64,000 nt of DNA. It comes from Fodinibius sp036381435. Its GTDB lineage: Bacteria > Bacteroidota > Rhodothermia > Balneolales > Balneolaceae. Location of the stretch: NCBI GenBank assembly GCA_036381435.1, contig DASVCW010000043.1:124001-188000 (forward strand), read 5' to 3'. The first letter of the stretch is position 1. Every line of letters starts with the position of its first letter. Both the position numbers and the translations under genes were made by a program. The notes beneath the pieces were generated by a model. The model worked only from the letters and a program-made list of their open reading frames with translations, was not told where the DNA came from and ran no database searches. This document shows positions 42,698-51,965 of this stretch, in pieces.

Positions 42698-42825
42698 CTT
42701 TGTGTCTTCTTTGTGTAACTTAGCGTAATAGTTGTAATACGAAGATGCGCTAAGGATGCACAAAGGTTCACAAAGAAAGGCCAAGTAATCTGCCTTATCC
42801 GCTTCAATCCGTGTGAATCCGCGGC
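42698..42825. repeat. ACACAAAG repeat (inverted) and GCGGAT half-copy
   Basis: CCTTTGTGTCTTCTTTGTG (42698-42716) faces GCACAAAGGTTCACAAAG (about 42758-42775). The TTAGCG and CGCTAA units are inside the arms. A GCGGAT half-copy follows (42787-42825: AATCTGCCTTATCCGC, ATCCGTG, ATCCGCGG). Two repeat families are thus back to back between the pseudouridine synthase and metalloprotease genes. Confidence 0.6.
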
Positions 42826-42831
42826 TAAAAT

Positions 42832-42867
42832 AAAAAAGCGATGCCATCAGGAGTGATGACATCGCTT
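42832..42867 (-). terminator. Terminator for the metalloprotease gene
   Basis: AAGCGATG (42836-42843) pairs with CATCGCTT (42860-42867), extended inside by CATCA/TGATG. On the minus strand a T-run follows. It ends the metalloprotease transcript. Confidence 0.88.
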
Positions 42868-42939
42868 GTATAAAACAAACTATTTAATGCACACAGGAAC
42901 CGGAAGAATCACCGGCGCGCTTGTCAGGTCTTTATTTTG

Positions 42940-45561
42940 CTAATTCTGGTATTCCAGCTCTGCCTGGAGCGCAGCTTCAATCCGTGCTTTTGATTCTTCC
43001 AGATGAGCACGGGTATAATCATCAAAATTATAGGTTGGGGGAGTTAACCGCGCTGTTATCTTTTCATTCAACTCAGTAAGCTGATGACGTGCAACCGAAC
43101 GAGCATCCGCAGGTGCACGGTTTGGAGTATCAATAACCAGCTTAATCATTTCATTGAGATATGCGCGCTGAAGATCCCTTCTGTTGCTTTCGATGTTAGC
43201 TCCCGGAGATGCCCAAACTTCATTCCAAATTGCGCTTGACAACTGAGACATCAAGTCGGGAATGGTCAATGTATTTTCGGTGCCGAATTTAACCTCAGTA
43301 TCGCGAATTCGCGCCAGGCGCACCGGATCAAGCAACTCTTCGAGCAGTGCACTTTGAATACCAACCTGCGTTCGATGCAGCGGATAATCAATCCGTCCCG
43401 CATAAGTATTGCGATTGCCCCAGTGACTCCAGCGATCTGCACCCAGTTTTTGGTAAACCTCTTGCGGCAGGGCCATGGCATTGGGAGCAAAAGCAAACTT
43501 AATGATCATGCCCAGCGCTTCCTGCTGTTTTTCTTTGCTAATGGGCACAAATGGAGCACGTCCATCAGGATCACCCACATGATCGCGGTACTGGTGCTGG
43601 CCGCCAATATATTTCACTGCCGGGGCCAAAGTTCGTGCATACTGGTATAAATAACTCTGAAAAAGTTCTGTGGCCTCGTAATAGGGCTCATTATCAGTTA
43701 AAGCTATTTCGGGAATTCGGGGAATCAATCCACTCAATAGTTCCGCCCGGTTTTTGCCCCATTCCAGCGGATCGGCTCCTAAATCATATACATTGATATG
43801 CGGATCGATGGCTCCGGCTCCGCGAGCGTCTTCATCCGTACCATAAGCATGACCTTCTTGAGCAGATTGGCGAGCAATCTCTTTCGCTTTGTTATCACTT
43901 GGAGTATAACCATAGGAAATCGCCCATTTATCGTATGAACCTACCCCGGGATTATAATAATATCCATCCATTTCTTTGCTTTCAGGGTTGATATTAACGG
44001 TGGGATACTCCATTGCTGAACTGAATACACCATTCTTTTCTGCCCATGATTTACTGTATAACTTATCCAATGGAGTGTCAGTGGATGACCGGAAGTTATG
44101 CCGCAAGCCGAGCGTATGGCCGACTTCGTGCATTGTCACCCATTTTAGCACCTGGTTAACAAATTCTTCAGGAACGGGATCTCCGGGAGCAATCTGATCT
44201 CTTGCAACCAGCAGGCTTTGAGCCAGATCAAACTGAGCATTAATAGATGTATAAAAGGATTTCATCTCCGCACCATGGCTCATCAATCGCAACTCTTTAC
44301 TGCTGACATTGAATATTTCATCAATGGCAGTACGCGGTTTTACGACTTGCCGGAATGTTTCTTTATCGCCCAGTAGCATACTGGCCTCGAATAAAATATC
44401 AGCATCCAGTACTTCGCCGGTTCGGGGATCTACCACTGACGGGCCGATAGCGCCATAACCCGCTTGATCGGAAGTATTCCATCGAAGCGTGGCATAGCGA
44501 ATGTCTTCAGCCATTACCCCTTCGGGCAGCATTTTTGCCTGAACGGCATTTTTGAATCCCGCTGCTTCAAAGGCTTCTGACCATGCTTCAACTCCTGCCA
44601 TCATTGCGGCACGATATTCTTCCGGCACGGTTCGTCCGATGTAATAAGTGATGGGCTCTTTGGGTTCACACAGCCCATCAGGTCCTGCTTCGCCGGCACA
44701 TTCCAGCCGCCAGCGGTTGATGTAACGCTGAAAGAAGGTATCCGAATCATCGGTGAAATCTTTGTGAACGGTCATAAAGTAGCCAACACGATCATCGGCC
44801 AGGCGGGGTTCCATAGGATCTTTCGGCAGTCTGACCATGGTATAGAAAAGAGAAAGTGGAATATACCGTCCGTCGGCAACCGTTCGGGGGGCCCTTAGTT
44901 CCGAGTTTTTGAAAGTCAGTCGGGCCTGAATATTCACATTATCAGGGAATGCCTGAATAACTTCGAGATGAGAGCGGCTTTGGTCAAAGCTTACGCGTCC
45001 GGGGCGTCCGTTGTTTGATACCGCAAAACTGACTCTCGTTGAAATGCCCGACAAATCACCTACAAACCAGTTATACACATTGATAAGCATTCTTGTACTA
45101 TCGGCATTAAAAGCTTCGATTTCGGCTGTTTCTACAACCGATTCTCCAAAGGCAACTTCTATAGCTCTGGCTTCAGGCGTTCCTTCCTCGGCCGTATAGC
45201 GGTGCGGATGTTGGATCAGGAATATTTTGTCTTCATGCATTTCGAAGGAAACGAGGAGTCCTTCAAAAAAGGTGAGCATACTTCCGCCGTACAAGCCGGA
45301 CGAACCGATACCCGTAGCAAGCTCAAAATTCATCAGGAATTTTTGATTGAGCATATCTTTGGGTACGGAAATGTACAGTTTGCTGTCTTTTTGATACAGG
45401 TCAAAAAAACCTTCGTACTTTTCAGCGTCTTTTATAAGCTTCGCATACTCCTTCTCGGATTCTTTGTTATCGGCTGATTGTGCATTGGTTGTTGCCTTTT
45501 GAGATGAGGCGCATCCCATAAAAAGCAAGGCAGCCGCAAATATGGCTAAGGCTTGTTTCAT
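42940..45561 (-). CDS. Zinc-dependent metalloprotease lipoprotein (DUF5117/DUF4953 type)
   Basis: This is an 873-residue protein. It has a lipobox (LLFMGC, about Cys17), a large N-terminal beta-rich region typical of DUF5117/DUF5118, and a metzincin-like zinc site HEVGHTLGLRH (about 476-486; three histidines and the catalytic glutamate) in the DUF4953 region. Such proteins are common, often duplicated, surface or periplasmic proteases in Bacteroidota; their substrates are largely unknown. It is a single-gene unit closed by a terminator. All metal ligands are intact, so activity is expected. Confidence 0.9.
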   Translation of the reverse strand: MKQALAIFAAALLFMGCASSQKATTNAQSADNKESEKEYAKLIKDAEKYEGFFDLYQKDSKLYISVPKDMLNQKFLMNFELATGIGSSGLYGGSMLTFFEGLLVSFEMHEDKIFLIQHPHRYTAEEGTPEARAIEVAFGESVVETAEIEAFNADSTRMLINVYNWFVGDLSGISTRVSFAVSNNGRPGRVSFDQSRSHLEVIQAFPDNVNIQARLTFKNSELRAPRTVADGRYIPLSLFYTMVRLPKDPMEPRLADDRVGYFMTVHKDFTDDSDTFFQRYINRWRLECAGEAGPDGLCEPKEPITYYIGRTVPEEYRAAMMAGVEAWSEAFEAAGFKNAVQAKMLPEGVMAEDIRYATLRWNTSDQAGYGAIGPSVVDPRTGEVLDADILFEASMLLGDKETFRQVVKPRTAIDEIFNVSSKELRLMSHGAEMKSFYTSINAQFDLAQSLLVARDQIAPGDPVPEEFVNQVLKWVTMHEVGHTLGLRHNFRSSTDTPLDKLYSKSWAEKNGVFSSAMEYPTVNINPESKEMDGYYYNPGVGSYDKWAISYGYTPSDNKAKEIARQSAQEGHAYGTDEDARGAGAIDPHINVYDLGADPLEWGKNRAELLSGLIPRIPEIALTDNEPYYEATELFQSYLYQYARTLAPAVKYIGGQHQYRDHVGDPDGRAPFVPISKEKQQEALGMIIKFAFAPNAMALPQEVYQKLGADRWSHWGNRNTYAGRIDYPLHRTQVGIQSALLEELLDPVRLARIRDTEVKFGTENTLTIPDLMSQLSSAIWNEVWASPGANIESNRRDLQRAYLNEMIKLVIDTPNRAPADARSVARHQLTELNEKITARLTPPTYNFDDYTRAHLEESKARIEAALQAELEYQN

Positions 45562-45615
45562 AATTATCGGTTTTGAGTTTATAAGTAAGTGGTTGAAATC
45601 TCCTGAAGTTATAGT

Positions 45616-45895
45616 GGAACGCAGATACCGCAGGTTTCTGTAAAATTTTTACCTGCCTATTCCCGCTTGATCCGTTTCTATCAGCGTTCCTTTAATAAAG
45701 TCACTTTAAATACCTACGCAAAAAATCTGTGAAAGTTTAGTGTAAGATGCTATGCCAATTTTATTAAAATTGATTAAATATTAAGTTGAATAAAAATGGC
45801 GATAGCCTTATCATTGGAGCCTTGGATTTATAATTTTCGATTTATGAATGATGATTAATCATCCAATCATAAATCATCATTCGAAAATCATAAAT
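45616..45895. repeat. GCGGAT-type copy and AT-rich palindrome upstream of tRNA-Arg
   Basis: GGAACGC (45616-45622) pairs with GCGTTCC (45684-45690), a diverged GCGGAT-family copy. Then ATTTATAATTTTCGA (45826-45840) pairs with TCGAAAATCATAAAT (45881-45895) with one mismatch, with ATGATGATT/AATCATC inside. The second ends 5 bases before tRNA-Arg. The rest of this 339-base gap must hold the promoters of the metalloprotease gene and the tRNA; no gene is seen. Confidence 0.6.
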
Positions 45896-45900
45896 TTCCT

Positions 45901-45974
45901 GCGCCTGTAGCTCAACTGGATAGAGCACTTGATTACGGATCAAGAGGTTGAGGGTTCGAATCCTTCCAGGCGTA
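45901..45974 (+). tRNA. tRNA-Arg (anticodon ACG)
   Basis: A 74-base cloverleaf: acceptor GCGCCTG with CAGGCGT (first pair G-U), D-arm TAGCTCAACTGGATAGAG, anticodon stem CTTGA/TCAAG with loop TTACGGA (anticodon ACG, presumably edited to ICG), and T-arm GGTTCGAATCC. CCA is not encoded. Confidence 0.95.
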
Positions 45975-45977
45975 CTT

Positions 45978-46018
45978 AAAGCCGTTCAATTGTTTGAAAA
46001 TCAGTTGGCGGCTTTTTT
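45978..46018 (+). terminator. Terminator after tRNA-Arg
   Basis: AAAGCCG (45978-45984) pairs with CGGCTTT (46009-46015), then a T-run. The 3' end of the convergent kinase gene lies 35 bases further. Confidence 0.82.
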
Positions 46019-46052
46019 ATTTTAACTCGCTCTCAGCTTTGGGTGAAAGACT

Positions 46053-47795
46053 TTAAACCTTAAAAGTAAAATCAAGTCTAAAGTTTTCCGTACCCAATTC
46101 AAGGTTATAATCCGCTCCCAATTGTTTCAGCAAAGTATAGATCAACTGCATGCCCAGGGATGTTTGGGCCGCTTCTTCAAAACTAAAATCTGGCGGAAGT
46201 CCTTTGCCGTCGTCCATATAACTTACGCTTACAGTTTCGCAATTAGCTTTTGCGTTTAGCTGAATAAAGCCCTTTTCTTTGAAATCAAAAGCATGTTTGC
46301 AGGAGTTGGTAATAAGTTCGTTGGTGATCAATCCAAAAGGAATGGCTTTATTTATATCTAAACATACTCCGTCACCTCTCACATGATGCTCAATTTGTTT
46401 TCCATTCAGTAAAGAGTTGCAAATTCGATCCATGATTGACCTGGCATACCGTTCTATTGGTAATTCCGAAAAATCTTCGGTGTCATAAAGTATTTCGTGG
46501 ACCTCGGCTAACGAGAAAATGCGGTTTTGTGATTCTTTAAGCTGCATGAGGACTTCCTCATTTTCTACTTTTTCTTCCTGTAACATTAAAAGTCCCGAGA
46601 TGAGGGCCAGGTTATTTTTTACGCGGTGATGAATCTCCTCCAGCAGAACCGTTTTTTCATTCAGTTGTTTTTGAACTTTTTGTTCTGCAATAACCCGGTC
46701 ATTGATATCTTGTATGATTCCGTACACCCCTACAATTTCGCCGGCAGCATATATAGGTAAATTTGTAATCTGTATGTGAATTTTTTCTCCTTCCGTATCT
46801 ATTCCTAAGGTTTCGTAAGTTTGGGGTTCACCTCCGGCTGCTTTTTCAAAAAAACCACGAACTCTTTCCCTGTCGGAAGGATGTATAAATTGCACAGAGT
46901 TCGTCCCTTTTATTTCTTTTCCGGAAGTCCCCAGCAGCTCATGTAATGCTTTATTACCTTCTAAAAACTCCCCGTTTTTATTGAATGAACATACCGCATC
47001 AGGATTATGATCAAACAAAGACTGGTATCTTTGTTTGTTTAAATTTAAAGCATACTCCCAGCGATGAAGGCTCTTTAAAAAACGACTCGCCATAAGGCAT
47101 CCGATAAAAAAGAGTATGAAACCAATACCGGTTGACGTCCAAAATATAACGTTTTGAAGACGCTCAGTACCTCGTGCCAAAACTGCAGCCAGCCCATATT
47201 GTAATTCGTTTATTCTACTGTCAATGGCTCCTGTCTTCTGAATCCATTTTGCCTTTGCACTGCTTGCAGTCTCTTTCGAAGTTCCACTTTCATTGATAAC
47301 GTTTCCCAGCGAATCTAACCGGCCAACTATCCGGCCTGCCTTTTTCCAGATGGCAATAGCACTGGCAAATTCAGGCATAAATCCTACCCTCTCATAAGTC
47401 GTAATCATATCCTGAACCTCTGAATCTGCAAACTGAAAGGGAGCAAACAAACGGGTCACTTTTTGCAGATCGGGTTGCTCACTTATAATCTCAACCCTGG
47501 CTTTTTCGGCATTATCAAGAATTTCTATTTTATCTTTGAATTGGTTAAAAAATCTTTGGTCTCCGGTATAGATAAACCGTTCCAGTTCAATAACCGCTTC
47601 CTTACGAGCTCCCGTCCAATGAGTATGCAGGGTAGCATAGGATCTTAATGCTGAAATAGTGTTAGCTGCTACAATCACCACCAGCAGTAAAATAATGCCG
47701 GTAAGAGCAAATACAGATAAAACTCCGATTAGTTTAACGTCAATCTTAAACCGGTTTTCAGCCGGATTACTTTTTACGTCCCCGTATGTAAGCAT
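46053..47795 (-). CDS. Membrane sensor histidine kinase (HisKA_2 type) with PAS domain
   Basis: The 580-residue kinase has two membrane helices (about 24-46 and 214-236) around a helical extracytoplasmic sensor region, a PAS domain (about 250-372; SLFDHNPDAVCSFNKNG), and a HisKA_2-type phosphoacceptor EEIHHRVKNNLALISGL. An HATPase domain follows with NELITNSCKHAF and DDGKGLPPDF. This kinase class often works without a classic neighbouring regulator; none is adjacent. No phosphotransfer target can be inferred. Signal unknown. Confidence 0.9.
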   Translation of the reverse strand: MLTYGDVKSNPAENRFKIDVKLIGVLSVFALTGIILLLVVIVAANTISALRSYATLHTHWTGARKEAVIELERFIYTGDQRFFNQFKDKIEILDNAEKARVEIISEQPDLQKVTRLFAPFQFADSEVQDMITTYERVGFMPEFASAIAIWKKAGRIVGRLDSLGNVINESGTSKETASSAKAKWIQKTGAIDSRINELQYGLAAVLARGTERLQNVIFWTSTGIGFILFFIGCLMASRFLKSLHRWEYALNLNKQRYQSLFDHNPDAVCSFNKNGEFLEGNKALHELLGTSGKEIKGTNSVQFIHPSDRERVRGFFEKAAGGEPQTYETLGIDTEGEKIHIQITNLPIYAAGEIVGVYGIIQDINDRVIAEQKVQKQLNEKTVLLEEIHHRVKNNLALISGLLMLQEEKVENEEVLMQLKESQNRIFSLAEVHEILYDTEDFSELPIERYARSIMDRICNSLLNGKQIEHHVRGDGVCLDINKAIPFGLITNELITNSCKHAFDFKEKGFIQLNAKANCETVSVSYMDDGKGLPPDFSFEEAAQTSLGMQLIYTLLKQLGADYNLELGTENFRLDFTFKV

Positions 47796-48207
47796 TACAC
47801 CCCCACCTAATTTAACTATAAAAGGGTAAGTATTTTTTGGGAGGGGTTTAGCTAAAACCTAAAAAGTCTCCTGACAGAAATCCCCGCCCCGCTGACCGTC
47901 GCAAATATTAGCCCCAAATTAGCATAATAAATGAAACCTGCAAGGGTAGGGACATTAAAACTTTATAACGCCTCTGTTTACTCTTTGGAGTAACTCCTTT
48001 CGCTGCTCATGGAGGACAGGTGATGTCGAATTGGCTTTCGAAGCACCGTTTGAATCTCAATCGCGAACCCACCTCCGCCAGTAGGAGTAAAACATCAAAA
48101 AAAGAATCATTTTCAGCCATAGTTGAAAAAAGTGTAGCCACAAATTTTACCTTTAGTAGGTAATCCCGAAAAAATATACTATACTTAGGTGTTCAGGTGC
48201 CCAAATT
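47796..48207. other. Intergenic region between kinase and cold-shock gene
   Basis: A 412-base gap between divergent genes. It contains a region with tRNA-like 3' wording (CCTCCGCCA near 48072-48080) that does not fold as a tRNA, and short inverted bits such as GGAGTAACTCC (47997-48007). AT-rich sequence from 48090 likely holds the cold-shock promoter. I see no credible ORF. Confidence 0.4.
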
Positions 48208-48273
48208 GTGCATTTAAAGGGTGTTATGGACAATTTAAGTAGCACACGAAGTAAATTATCTTGGAGATTTAAC

Positions 48274-48486
48274 ATGGCAGAACGTGAAGTAGGAACCGTA
48301 AAATGGTTTCATAATGGCAAAGGGTATGGTTTTATTACCAGAGAAGAGGGCGAAGATATCTTCGTTCACTTTAGTGAAATATCAATGGAAGGCTATAAAA
48401 AATTAGAAGAAGGCCAGCAAGTTGAATTTACTGTTGCTGAGGGTGAAAAAGGCTTGCAGGCGCAAGAAGTTATTCTTCTCTCATAA
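48274..48486 (+). CDS. Cold-shock-domain protein
   Basis: The ATG at 48274 gives 70 residues, the CspA-family size, and is preceded by GGAG 9 bases upstream, one of the few clear ribosome sites in this window. RNP1 (KGYGFI) and RNP2 (DIFVHF) motifs bind single-stranded RNA/DNA. It is an RNA chaperone for cold or stationary phase. A long leader (at least 70 bases from AT-rich sequence) precedes it, as in other csp genes. A strong terminator follows, so it is monocistronic. Confidence 0.94.
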   Translation: MAEREVGTVKWFHNGKGYGFITREEGEDIFVHFSEISMEGYKKLEEGQQVEFTVAEGEKGLQAQEVILLS

Positions 48487-48509
48487 ATAGTAAAGTTATT
48501 TTATTTGCA

Positions 48510-48540
48510 GCACCATTTCTTTCGGGATGGTGCTTTTTTT
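48510..48540 (+). terminator. Terminator of the cold-shock gene
   Basis: GCACCAT (48510-48516) pairs with ATGGTGC (48527-48533), followed by at least seven T. Confidence 0.92.
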
Positions 48541-48604
48541 ATGGATTGATGTTTTCTTGATGATTGTTTTGAGAATGATCAAATAAAATGAAGAGACATC
48601 ACTC

Positions 48605-48814
48605 ATGGAAAATCATACTTATAAATTAATCGAGATTACCGGCACTTCTGATGAATCTATGGAAGGCGCGGTGGAAAATGCTATTGCGAGAGCTTCTAAA
48701 ACGGTAAACGATATGCGCTGGTTTAAAGTCATCGAAACCAGGGGCAGTATCAGCGGTGATGATGTTTCTCAATGGCAGGTTACCCTTAAGATTGGGTTTA
48801 CCTTAGATCGTTAG
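48605..48814 (+). CDS. Dodecin family flavin-binding protein
   Basis: The 69-residue protein matches dodecin: YKLIEITGTSDESMEGAV at the N-terminus, NAIARASKTVNDMRWFKV in the middle (with the flavin-stacking tryptophan), and a beta-strand ending WQVTLKIGFTLD. Dodecins form 12-mers that store or protect riboflavin/FMN or CoA. It lies between the cold-shock terminator and a convergent hybrid kinase with only 6 bases between stops. Flavin storage would fit the many flavoenzymes here, but that link is inference. Confidence 0.92.
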   Translation: MENHTYKLIEITGTSDESMEGAVENAIARASKTVNDMRWFKVIETRGSISGDDVSQWQVTLKIGFTLDR

Positions 48815-48820
48815 TCATTT

Positions 48821-50137
48821 TTACTTCTTATTGAGAATATAATACTGAAGCTTTTTTTTGAGCTCATCCGGATCGAAAGGCTTGGTCAGATAATCATCCA
48901 TTCCGGTTGATAACACCCTTTCTTTAACTTCTTGCAGTGCGGCAGCGGTAAGGGCAATAATGGGTATATTTGATTTTTGAGTATCATTGAGCGCGCGAAT
49001 TAGCCGGGTGGCTTCATAACCGTCAACCTCCGGCATTTGCAAATCCATTAATACGAGGCTTACCAAATTCGATTTTATTTCATCCAGTGCCTGTTTGCCG
49101 TTTTCTGCAATAATCACCCGAACTTTCCACTTTGCCAAAAAGCGCGCCAGTACTTTCTGATTAATGATATTATCTTCAACCACCAGTACCGTTGAACCCT
49201 CAAGCGTTCGGGGAGTGATGTGTCGATTTAAAGAAGTGTCAATATTTTTGTCGGTTTGTAACTCAAAAGCCATCTCTATGAAAAATGTAGTTCCCTTTCC
49301 TTTTTCGCTTTCAACATAAATATCTCCGCCTTGAAACTCAATCAGCTTTTGGCTGATTGTCAGCCCGAATCCTGTTCCCCGGAATGGTTGGGAAGTATCG
49401 GTATCTTCGGGGGCAAAAACATCAAAAAGCTCACCTTGATTCTTTGAAAGGCCGGTACCGGTATCTTTTACGGCAATTAAAAGTTTTAGCTGATTTCCCT
49501 TAGCCTCTAACTTTTCTGCTGTAATCCCTACACTTCCGTTTTCGGTAAACTGTATAGCATTGCTAACTAAATTGTTTAAAATTTGGGTGAGCCGGTTAGG
49601 ATCTCCTATGATCGTTTCAGGTATATCTTCATCAAGGTTAACGTAAAGACGCACATTATGTTTATCAGCAGTAAACAAGAAGCTGTCTAAGACACTCTCA
49701 AGCAGGTGGTTTAAATTAAAGGCTACTTTTTCGAATTTAATGCTGCCGGTTTCTATCCGGGTGAAGTCCAGCATATCATTAATCAAGGCCAGCAATGTTT
49801 TTGCTGAAAAATCCAGAATTTCCAGCTGTTCGAATTGATCTGAACGTGGTTGTCCTTTTACTAATAAATTCGTCATCCCTACAATTGCATTCATAGGAGT
49901 GCGAACTTCATGACTCATTGAAGAAAGGAATTCTGTTTTAGATTTTAATTCTTTTTCAACCCTTTGCTCTGATTTTTTCAGCGCCCGGGTTTTTTTATCA
50001 AGTTCTGCTTTTGTTTGTCTAAGCTCATTACGCAGCCTTTGTGCTTCGCCAACAAGCTCTTTATTTCTTTTTTCGGCTTTTCGATGAGTATTGTTTTTAC
50101 CGAGAACAATATTTTTTAAATAGGATATTGAGAGCAT
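48821..50137 (-). CDS. Hybrid histidine kinase with receiver domain, no sensor
   Basis: This is a 438-residue soluble protein. An N-terminal coiled coil (about 15-70) precedes HisKA (SHEVRTPMNAIVGM, about 75-88), HATPase (about 175-295; N-box NLVSNAIQF, GTGFGLTI) and a C-terminal receiver (about 312-430) with phospho-acceptor LMDLQMP and TKPF. There is no membrane helix or sensor domain, so the input must come from a partner. The same-strand neighbours upstream are sufE and a PAS-only protein. No output domain is present either, so a phosphorelay is likely. Confidence 0.9.
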   Translation of the reverse strand: MLSISYLKNIVLGKNNTHRKAEKRNKELVGEAQRLRNELRQTKAELDKKTRALKKSEQRVEKELKSKTEFLSSMSHEVRTPMNAIVGMTNLLVKGQPRSDQFEQLEILDFSAKTLLALINDMLDFTRIETGSIKFEKVAFNLNHLLESVLDSFLFTADKHNVRLYVNLDEDIPETIIGDPNRLTQILNNLVSNAIQFTENGSVGITAEKLEAKGNQLKLLIAVKDTGTGLSKNQGELFDVFAPEDTDTSQPFRGTGFGLTISQKLIEFQGGDIYVESEKGKGTTFFIEMAFELQTDKNIDTSLNRHITPRTLEGSTVLVVEDNIINQKVLARFLAKWKVRVIIAENGKQALDEIKSNLVSLVLMDLQMPEVDGYEATRLIRALNDTQKSNIPIIALTAAALQEVKERVLSTGMDDYLTKPFDPDELKKKLQYYILNKK

Positions 50138-50298
50138 AAAAATCTCAATTGCAAGCAGTTACCAGTCTGATTATAATTTCTACTTTTAAATTAATGAAAA
50201 AGAGAAAAGAGTTACGGATTGTTAGAAGAAAATAATGCTTGAGGCTGGAAGGGCAGGAATGCATCATTCTGTTCAGCAGGTGGCACAAAATGCTGTCT

Positions 50299-50354
50299 CG
50301 AATACTCGGGATAAGTGCCAAAATAAATGTTAAGTTATGTTACCCGAGTATTCG
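50299..50354. repeat. Inverted repeat CGAATACTCGGG
   Basis: CGAATACTCGGG (50299-50310) pairs perfectly with CCCGAGTATTCG (50343-50354), separated by 32 bases. It sits between sufE and the hybrid kinase in a 253-base gap; no T-run follows. Confidence 0.7.
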
Positions 50355-50390
50355 GAGCGATGTGTTTGAGGGAGGAGAATTAAATTCTTT

Positions 50391-50828
50391 TTATGCCTGC
50401 CCTTCGGCTAATTTCGATTTATAAGCCATTGCATAAATCTTCATCTGCTTCACCATAGAAGCCAATCCATTGGAGCGGGTGGGGGAGAGATGCTGCTCCA
50501 TACCAATTTTCTTGATAAATTCCGGCGGTGTAGCGATAATGGTATCAGGATCTTGCCCTGAATACAGTCGAACCATGAGCGCGACAAGCCCTTTGGTAAT
50601 AGCGGCGTCACTGTCAGCTTCAAAAATAATTTTACCATCTTCCAGCTTAGTATGAAGCCATACCTGCGACTGGCAACCGCGCACTAAGTTTTCTTCGGTC
50701 TTATACTTATCATCCAGTGGTTCAAGATCTCGTCCCTGTTTAATAATATGCTTGTAACGCTCTGTCCAATCGCTGAGTGAATGAAATTCCTTTATGATTC
50801 TTTGCTGGGTTTCAAAAATATCTGCCAT
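50391..50828 (-). CDS. sufE: SufE-family sulfur acceptor
   Basis: The 145-residue protein carries the conserved cysteine Cys52 in LVRGCQSQVWL and the following FEADSDAAITKGLVALM segment. SufE accepts persulfide sulfur from the cysteine desulfurase SufS and passes it to the SufBCD scaffold for Fe-S cluster assembly. No suf genes are adjacent, so it is an isolated copy. The upstream PAS gene on the same strand ends 67 bases before it. Confidence 0.92.
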   Translation of the reverse strand: MADIFETQQRIIKEFHSLSDWTERYKHIIKQGRDLEPLDDKYKTEENLVRGCQSQVWLHTKLEDGKIIFEADSDAAITKGLVALMVRLYSGQDPDTIIATPPEFIKKIGMEQHLSPTRSNGLASMVKQMKIYAMAYKSKLAEGQA

Positions 50829-50895
50829 AACTTTCTATTGGTGTTCAATTCCTTTCAAAAATACAACAAATTGCTCGCAATTCACACCAAAGGGC

Positions 50896-51801
50896 TTATG
50901 AGAAATGAGCATTCAGATGTTTTTTCAACGTTTTTATTATACGCTTTTGAAAGGAAAGGCTTTTGATTTCTGCGCGAATTAATTGCTCTCCCTTTTGATC
51001 AATAATACTGGTTTTGCCCTTCACTTGAATCAGCAGGCCATTTTTATGCCTGGCAATGCCCTTAAATTCTTGTCCGCCGAAAAAAGCGGCATCCCCGTCA
51101 TCCTCAAAACGCCCTTTTAGCGTTTCCATGTGCTTTTTAGGAAAAAGATGCCAGATTTTGATGTTTTTTAACTCATCCTTTCCGTACCCGATCAGTTCAC
51201 GAAAGGCCTGATTCGCCTTTATAATATTTCCCTTCAGATCCACATCTACCACCGTCCGGTTTGCTTCTTCATGCGGACTGTCAAATTCCATTTGTGCATC
51301 TGAAAAGTCATTCGAAGACTTTTGGCTTGATATATCATGATGATAAGAAACCCAATGGGTGATGCGGCCTTCATCATTCGTCATCGGGTGAATATCCCAT
51401 TGATTAACGAATTCGCTGCCGTCTTTTCGGTAGTTGATGGTCTTTCCGAAAAAAGGCTTGGCCTCTGCAAGCCGTTTTTTAAGCTTATCCAAAACGTCGT
51501 GATTTGTTTTAGGCCCTTGCAAAATGCGTGGCGTTTTACCAATTAGCTCATTCTTTGAATAGCCTGTTATTTCGCAAAACCCATCGTTGGCATAAACTAT
51601 CTTTGGGCCCGGTTCATCCAAACCCAGCTCTGTTATTAAAATACCATCGAAGTCACTGCTAATTGCTGATTCCAGTAACAGCAACTGTTCTGCTTGCTGA
51701 TCTCTTTCTTTGATGATGTGGCTGACAATCTTCTTTAACTCGTCAAAAGACTGTTCATCTTTGCTGAGCTTTTTTAAACTATTTAATTCATTCAATTTCA
51801 T
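50896..51801 (-). CDS. Protein with two PAS domains and no output domain
   Basis: The 301-residue soluble protein begins with a coiled coil (about 1-40). It then has PAS1 (about 45-160; PKIVYANDGFCEITGYSKNE, GKTPRILQGP) and PAS2 (about 175-295; NRTVVDVDLKGNIIKANQAF). PAS1 resembles LOV-type sensors but lacks the photoactive cysteine (TPRILQ where NCRFLQ is expected), so it is not a flavin photosensor of that kind. No kinase, cyclase or DNA-binding domain follows. It may act as a separate sensor for another protein. Function unknown. Confidence 0.8.
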   Translation of the reverse strand: MKLNELNSLKKLSKDEQSFDELKKIVSHIIKERDQQAEQLLLLESAISSDFDGILITELGLDEPGPKIVYANDGFCEITGYSKNELIGKTPRILQGPKTNHDVLDKLKKRLAEAKPFFGKTINYRKDGSEFVNQWDIHPMTNDEGRITHWVSYHHDISSQKSSNDFSDAQMEFDSPHEEANRTVVDVDLKGNIIKANQAFRELIGYGKDELKNIKIWHLFPKKHMETLKGRFEDDGDAAFFGGQEFKGIARHKNGLLIQVKGKTSIIDQKGEQLIRAEIKSLSFQKRIIKTLKKHLNAHFS

Positions 51802-51965
51802 ACTGAAAATGCGCTTTATTTTACGTTGTAGATGATTTTTTATGATTCTCTAAAAGAATAATACCATGTGACACTCAGTTTCAACAAAAACGCAAAGAGA
51901 TACCATTCCCCAAAAATTGAGTTTTGCTTATTTTTATACTATTTTGATAGTAAAAATATCTGCTT

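Noticed and set aside
48011..48080. Possible tRNA-Ser or tmRNA-like gene (GGAGG at 48011 and CCTCCGCCA at 48072)
   Set aside because: Only 5 acceptor pairs form, there is no T-stem or anticodon stem, so no cloverleaf; at most a decayed fragment or chance.
50896..51801. LOV photosensor domain in the PAS protein
   Set aside because: The flavin-binding cysteine motif NCRFLQ is replaced by TPRILQ, so the photoadduct cannot form.
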